A DNA stretch of 64,000 bases from Portulaca oleracea. Lineage: Eukaryota; Streptophyta; Magnoliopsida; Caryophyllales; Portulacaceae. Under the pieces are notes generated by a model. The model was not told the DNA's origin and searched no databases. It worked only from the letters and a program-made list of their open reading frames with translations. The position numbers were made by a program, and so were the translations under genes. Positions within the stretch are counted from its first letter, which is position 1. Each line of letters starts with the position of its first letter. Shown piece by piece: positions 59,023 through 64,000 of the stretch. The DNA is taken from NCBI GenBank assembly GCA_029582165.1, contig CM055875.1, positions 23,939,144 to 24,003,143 of the forward strand, given 5' to 3'.

Positions 59023-60012
59023 GCCGCCTCAACCACGGTGAATCTCGAAGTGTAATTCCCGGTGAAGCCCGGAAACGCAAGGGTAGTCTCGGCCATCCAT
59101 TGGATGCGAACCGAGACCTTCTAAGGAGGCCGCTTGTGCCCCGACCCCCGGAGGCCCGAGGCCGTACCGTCTCGAGATGGTGAACAATGCTTGACGGGTC
59201 CTGGTTACTTTTGGATCATAGGAGAGGAGCCTACTTCGGGCCTTTAAAAGGGTTCGAAGTCCCTCGACAAGAATAAGCGTAAACGGGTCAACGTGGGTTG
59301 TCGAAATGGACACACCTTCACTTATTGGGTCATAACTCGTTCAATTTAACTCCGATAGGTCTCAAATTTTGGGAGCTTAAAGTACACACCAAAAGCTTTC
59401 CATCGATATCTTATGGGCTTAAAAAGGTGTCCGGAAGAAGAAGTTATGCGTGTTTGAAGTCGGCAGAAAACTGCCCAGATCGTCACGCCCGTGATGACTC
59501 ACGCCAGTTTCATTTGTTTGTTCCGGAAGCTCCGTCACGCCCGTGACAACCAATGGTCACGGCCGTGACCACTTCGCCAGTCGTCACGCCCGTGCGACGG
59601 CCCGTAATGCCGTGTGAAAGCGTTTCTGCGTGATTTTGAGACAAAACGCTGCGTTTTGTTTATTTTTTCCCCCATTCCTATATATACCCCCTCCCTTGGT
59701 ATTATTTGGAGTTTTTTTGGCTGAAATTTGAATGTAATGCTAAGCATTGTTAGGGTTTCTCCCATGCTTTCTCTCAAACCTTGTTATCTTTATCCAATCA
59801 AGTTTGGTGGTGATTCAAGTCATTCCTTTAGTGATTATTTAGTGGATTACGTTTGATAATCATGGTAGGATGTTAGGCCTAGAGCTGTGGACTCTCCTTT
59901 CTCAAGGTCATATCCATTCCTTTGGTGTTCAAGGCTATTGTTCTTGTTGATTGTTGATCTCCATCATACCTTTAAGCTAATCTCATCGTCCCACCACGAC
60001 GGTAAGGCTCCA
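58974..60012 (+). repeat. CRM-B 3' LTR
   Basis: 1039 bp, colinear with 53149-54207, with small deletions in the palindrome region (one unit lost near 59490 and rearrangement near 59590). Confidence 0.92.
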
Positions 60013-60215
60013 CGCTGTCAGCGTTTAAGTTACCTGATGTTTGCTCGCTTTTGTTTTCTCCCTTCCGTTTCCTTTTTATCTTGGTATCCTAAAGTATAAC
60101 AATAAGAGAAAGTTTATAATTTTAATGGTCAAATTATCAAATAAGTAAATTAAGATTAAAAATTTAGGAAGAACGAATGAAAATTAGATATTCTAGAAAA
60201 TTAAAATAAACTCAG
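60013..60215. other. E5 noncoding DNA beside CRM-B
   Basis: AT-rich; no feature recognised. Starts directly after the CRM-B LTR end. Confidence 0.5.
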
Positions 60216-61004
60216 TTAGTAAGTTAGGATCGGGGTCTCCGTTCCGGATGACATCAAGGCCTTTAGTAGCTTGTCAAACTCGCCTCCATGCGGTTTGCAA
60301 GCTGACATGTTAGAAATTAACTGAAAACTCATAAAATTAAACGTTAGTAAAGTTCTCAGTAATAAATCAAATTTGCTAAAAAAATCAAAAGATTCAAAGT
60401 ATTTGGTCCACGGAATTTTTCTAGGATAGTCCTCTAGGTATATATGATAAGGATCAAGGTAGGGCTCATGACTTCTAGACTTACCTAAGGACAACTTATT
60501 AAAAATATCATAGGTTTCACAAAAATTAACCTCATATCCTATGTTAACATGATCGTCTAAGGTCTTTTGATCAGGTATGGGTTTCTCAAGGATTTCAGGT
60601 GAAACCGAAGGCGGTAAACAAGGAATAGGATCATCTAGAAAATAATCAAATAAATCATCGGATTCAAAGGGTACAAGGTAAGCAAGATTCTCGTTTGGAA
60701 GATTTACCTCACTACTAATTTCATCGCTAGATTACTCAGGAACAAAATCAAGTGACTCATAATGAAAATCATCGTCGTACCTAATATCTAACCCAATAGG
60801 TTCACTCACCTCATGCTTCATCGTAAAGTCGAGTTTTGCTTTGGCTAAATAAGCTTTGACTAGCCTTTGAGGAAACGGTATGGGCGGTAAATATACTCTT
60901 TGGTTAGTTACTGGTGGGTCACCTTGTTCTATCTTATCCCCGTGGATAGCAACATCTACTGTAGGTTCTTTTTCGGGTTCAGGCTCTCTACTCTCAGGTT
61001 GGCT
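60216..61004 (-). pseudogene. E5 coding remnant after gag
   Basis: Broken frame continuing from gag: IPFPQRLVKAYLAKAKLD, a Trp-or-other-to-stop change near 60735, then a frame ending 60494-60216 with GGEFDKLLKALMS. The last motif matches the tail of the E1 zinc-knuckle gene (FDKLLRALT). In autonomous Athila elements this position leads into protease; no protease motif is present here. Confidence 0.6.
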
Positions 61005-62315
61005 TCACTTGGGTTCATCTAATTGTTTTCCGCTCCTAAGAGTCAAAGCATTACAGTATTCCACTGTATTCACAGTAGAAGGGTTAGGGGAGGTGTCCTG
61101 GTCAGTTAATTGAGTCTCTAGATTTTTATTTAGATGGGTCAGGACCTCTATCTTTTCCAAAAGATTTTTAATAGTCTCTTTTTGTTCTTGTTGGATTGAC
61201 ACAAGACTTTTCACTATAGATTCTAAGTTCGGGTTGCGGTCAACAGAGTGGACTTGTTGGGTTTGGTCGTTACACGCTATTTTCGTAGGACATGCTGAAA
61301 TCTCATGCTTGGTCGAGTTACGTGGTGAAGGTGATGGTATAGGTGAGTCCTGACGGTCTATTCTTTTCACCAAAGTATCAAGTTTAGCAGTTAATAAAGA
61401 AATCGCATCAATATTTTGCTTACCTCCCGCACTATGGCGGGGTTCCGACCATTGACGTGAATTGTTCGCCAAGTTTTCGATCAAGTCCTAGATCTCAGGT
61501 ATAGTCTTGTTCATGATATCGCCTCCAGCAGCTGAGAGGATGCTTTCTCTTGTCAACTTGTTTATTCCGTCAAAGAATGACTGGATTGGAACCCAAAGTT
61601 CGAATCCGTGTTGAGGACATTGGCGGAGAAGGTCCTTGAGTCTATCCTAAACATCATAGAGCGGCTCGTCAGGCTCTTGGGTGAATGTCGAAATCCGGTT
61701 CCTCAAGCTAGTAAGCTTGCTAGGAGGAAAATATCTTGCCAAGAACGTGCTGGCGAGTTCACTGCACGTGGTGATTGAGTTGGGAGGGAGCGAGTCAAGC
61801 CACTCCCATGCTTTACCTTCTAAAGAAAATGGGAAGAGCCTCAGTTTGATAGCATCTTCCGAGACGTTGTTGGCCTTGAAGGTATCACAGGCTTGGTGGA
61901 AGAGGCGTAGGTGGCGGTTTGGATCTTCGCTTGGATGTCCATGGAAGGGTTCCTTGGATACTAAGTTAGTTAACGATTGTCGCAGTTCGAAGTCATCCGC
62001 TGTAATAGCAGGGACTGCGATTGCGGACTGGGGGTTATTGAGTGTCATATATTGGCCCAGTGTTCGTAGTTGATCGGTCATCTCTTCCACTTCGGACCTA
62101 GCTTCTTCTTCTTGTTGTTGTTCTTTCTCAAGTTCTTTGCTTTTCACTTCTTCCTCGTAGGGTTCATCTAGTCTCGGGATCGAATACGAATAAGAAATCT
62201 TTTTATGTAAACCTGAAAAAGGACAAAAACAAGAATACCAAGCGTAATCAAAAGTGATAATAAAGAAGATAAAGAAAATATATTGAGGTAAATCAAGAAA
62301 ATCAAGAATTGCCAT
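61005..62315 (-). pseudogene. E5 gag (broken)
   Basis: From ATG 62315 the frame runs through a Glu-rich stretch to the capsid domain, with EPFHGHPSEDPNRHLRLF, LFPFSLEGKAWEWL and LASTFLARYFPPSK. A TAG at 61647 and another near 61487 interrupt it, both at positions where Trp is likely; the frame itself is kept to 61005. The capsid is typical of Athila-type gag. A TTTTTGTCCTTTTTCAG tract about 100 bases after the ATG looks like a splice acceptor, so the true start may be different. Confidence 0.85.
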
Positions 62316-62431
62316 TTTTTTTTAATTTTGAATTATTTTTTAATTTTTATTTGATTTTTAGGGTTTAAAGAAAAGCAATAAAAACCTAGTCAACCAGAGT
62401 GCGTTCGTCTAATGGCGGTTGGGGAAACAAA

Positions 62432-62449
62432 TCCCCGGCAACAGCGCCA
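62432..62449 (-). other. Primer-binding site of E5 (tRNA-Asp type)
   Basis: Minus strand TGGCGCTGTTGCCGGGGA, one base different from the E1 site and from the tRNA-Asp complement. It lies six bases inside the LTR edge. Confidence 0.88.
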
Positions 62450-62455
62450 AAAACT

Positions 62456-63819
62456 TGACAGACCTAAAACATATAGGTGTCTGTGTACCGCAAGTATACG
62501 GGTCTGTGTAGTAATAAAATATCGTTCTCTCTCGGGGACTTGTGTTCAACTACACACTAAACTAGTTCACTACAAAGGATGCTAGGTCGATCAAAGGGTT
62601 GTGGGTAATGATTCAGATAATTAACTAAGGAAGCAGTAAATTCAAGGATTCAACCAAATAATTAAAAGAGTTTAGGGGAGTCTACTCTAGTCAATCAATC
62701 AAATTATCAACAATCTCGATGCAGGTAACAAGATAATTCGGGGTCTATAATCTTTCTAGGCCTTATCACTTCGATCTTTCGATCCTAGGTGAGTTACAAT
62801 GATTAACCTAAACATTAATTCTAACTATTTAGCTTAATCAAAGATAAGAACTGATTATAAATTGACCCTAGGCATGAATCATTATGTCTAACTATTTTCT
62901 AAACCTATTCAATCTACGCAATCCGATTCAAGACTCAAACTGTCGTTCTGTTGTCGAGAATCTAAAACCAGGTAGAGACTCAAACTGTCGTTCTATTGCA
63001 AATTACCATGACATACATTGCATGCAGATTAAACGAATAAAAGGATAACCTAACACCAAAACTGTATTCAAATTCAATCAAAAACATCGAGTTTATCCCC
63101 CAAACAAAGGGAATTTAGCTACTCATAATAAAAACTAAGAAAGCGATAATAAAAACTGAATAACGAAGCATAAAGTAAATAGAAATTGAACCGAACGTTC
63201 GAGTCTTCGAATTCGATCTCTTCGTGTCACTCGATTAGATCTCCTTCTTCTCCTCTTTGGTTCCTAATCAACTAGAACGGCTCCCCGAAGGGAGGAATTA
63301 CAGAGAAAACCTATACTAAACGGCGTGTCGAAGAAAATAGAATAATTTCCGAATGCCCTAATGTATGCGGCGTGTATTCCTTTTATACTGAAACAAAAGA
63401 CGCTGGCAGCGTCCAAAAACCACCACCAGCATCTCATGTCTACCGTCTATCATGAGTGCCTGCCTCAGGCGCTGCTGGGGGGTAATGAGGCCCTGCTGGG
63501 GAGTCATTAGGCGCTGGTGGGCGGTAGTTTGTGCGATACATTTGGGCTGCTTACTAGGGATGGGCCGTGTATGCAGTGGAGTTGGGCCAACTTTCTTCCT
63601 CTTTTATTCCCCACTTCAATTCTTCTCAATTTTTCAACTTTTTCTTCCAATTTTCCATGCTTTTGGGTGGGTTTTCAATAATTCCTGTAAAACATTCCAA
63701 TTCTCGACCAAGTGAAGAATATCATAGAAATTGGTATAAAAACATGGAATTTCAAGTACAAAAAGCATGAAATATATATTTTTTGAGCCCTAAAAATACT
63801 AAATGAAAATCGCTTATCA
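62456..63819 (-). repeat. E5 5' LTR
   Basis: A 1364-bp LTR; carries AGGCGCTGGTGG-type GC-rich units near 63465-63530, one of which is single in the 3' LTR. Confidence 0.92.
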
Positions 63820-64000
63820 GCAGTGCAAAAGGCCCAACACAACGCGCAGCAATAGGGGGTCGTGGGCGCGACCAGCGAAAGCTCCAGGCGATTTATCCCT
63901 TCGAGAGACCGTGGCTGCGGTCCGGCTCGCCGTGGGTGCGGTCTTCCTCGGCCCAGCGATAGTAGCGGGCGCTACCCCAAGGGTGGCGGGGGCTACCCTC
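63820..64000 (-). repeat. E4 LTR, part beyond E5
   Basis: Starts with the GCAGT duplicate. It is GC-rich, with repeated GTGGGCGCGACC, GTGGCTGCGGTCC and GTGGGTGCGGTC-type words that look like U3 repeats. It runs off the window. That it is the same LTR as 36253-39899 follows from the target duplication. Confidence 0.6.

Larger units (their letters stand above)
53149..60012 (+). mobile_element. CRM-B, CRM-type chromovirus
   Basis: 6864 bp, plus orientation, with LTRs starting TGAAGAGTCCCGG and ending GGCTCCA or GCGCTCCA. The gag-pol order is complete and in CRM form: [10 protein letters not shown] and [17 protein letters not shown] motifs, no chromodomain, and a reading frame that ends inside the 3' LTR. 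Flanks are AAACG and CGCTG, so no target duplication is visible. Damage is light: three in-frame stops and one frame change. Confidence 0.9.
39900..63819 (-). mobile_element. E5, Athila-type element without pol (host of CRM-A and CRM-B)
   Basis: Ends TGATAAGCGA...GGTCTGTCA on the minus strand, flanked by GCAGT at 39895-39899 and 63820-63824. Minus-strand order: 5' LTR, tRNA-Asp-type primer site, gag, a second reading region, CRM-B, env-like gene, conserved noncoding block split by CRM-A, 3' LTR. Without the two insertions it is about 9.8 kb. No protease, reverse transcriptase or integrase of its own is present between gag and the env-like gene. Confidence 0.9.

Overview
The window is plant nuclear DNA made entirely of nested LTR retrotransposons. 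I found no host gene, tRNA, rRNA, CRISPR array or bacterial feature. All families present are plant Ty3/gypsy lineages: Tat-type, Athila-type, Tekay/Del chromoviruses and CRM chromoviruses. This points to a flowering plant, probably from a repeat-rich (peri)centromeric or heterochromatic region. I cannot name the species.

Left nest (1-36252). E0 is a Tat-type element with its LTR end at 1-1712, a primer-binding site at 1715 and a broken gag. E1, a non-autonomous Athila-type element (3292-33232, target duplication GTAGC), splits that gag. E1's own 5' LTR is split by E2, a Tekay/Del chromovirus on the minus strand (3907-27645, duplication TTTAG). E2's pol is cut between integrase and chromodomain by E3 (7864-18829, duplication GTGGG). 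E3 is the youngest layer; its LTRs are almost identical.

Right nest (36253-64000). E4 is one large Tekay-like LTR on the minus strand (36253-39899, resuming at 63820). E5, an Athila-type element with gag and env-like remains but no pol (39900-63819, minus, duplication GCAGT), interrupts it. E5 carries two CRM-type elements: CRM-A (42252-49530, minus, duplication GTATT) and CRM-B (53149-60012, plus, no duplication seen). Both CRM polyproteins run into their 3' LTR, as is usual for the clade.

The most unusual unit is E3. It has Tat-type LTRs and leader and no gag-pol, plus an internal block shared with Athila-type elements. It carries an antisense gene of about six exons encoding a plant mobile domain (PMD) protein, with its own TATA box. 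Three classes of repeated potential hairpins also occur in it: GAACCC-AGAC-GGGTTC units scattered over the LTRs, intron and 3' region; TTGGGC...GCCCAA units interleaved with them; and a three-copy 306-bp array in which conserved loops sit on different but self-complementary stems. The PMD gene has two apparent frameshifts, so this copy is probably not intact.

Every gag or pol gene in the window is damaged by stops or frameshifts. All coordinates were read by eye; splice sites and frameshifts are predictions.
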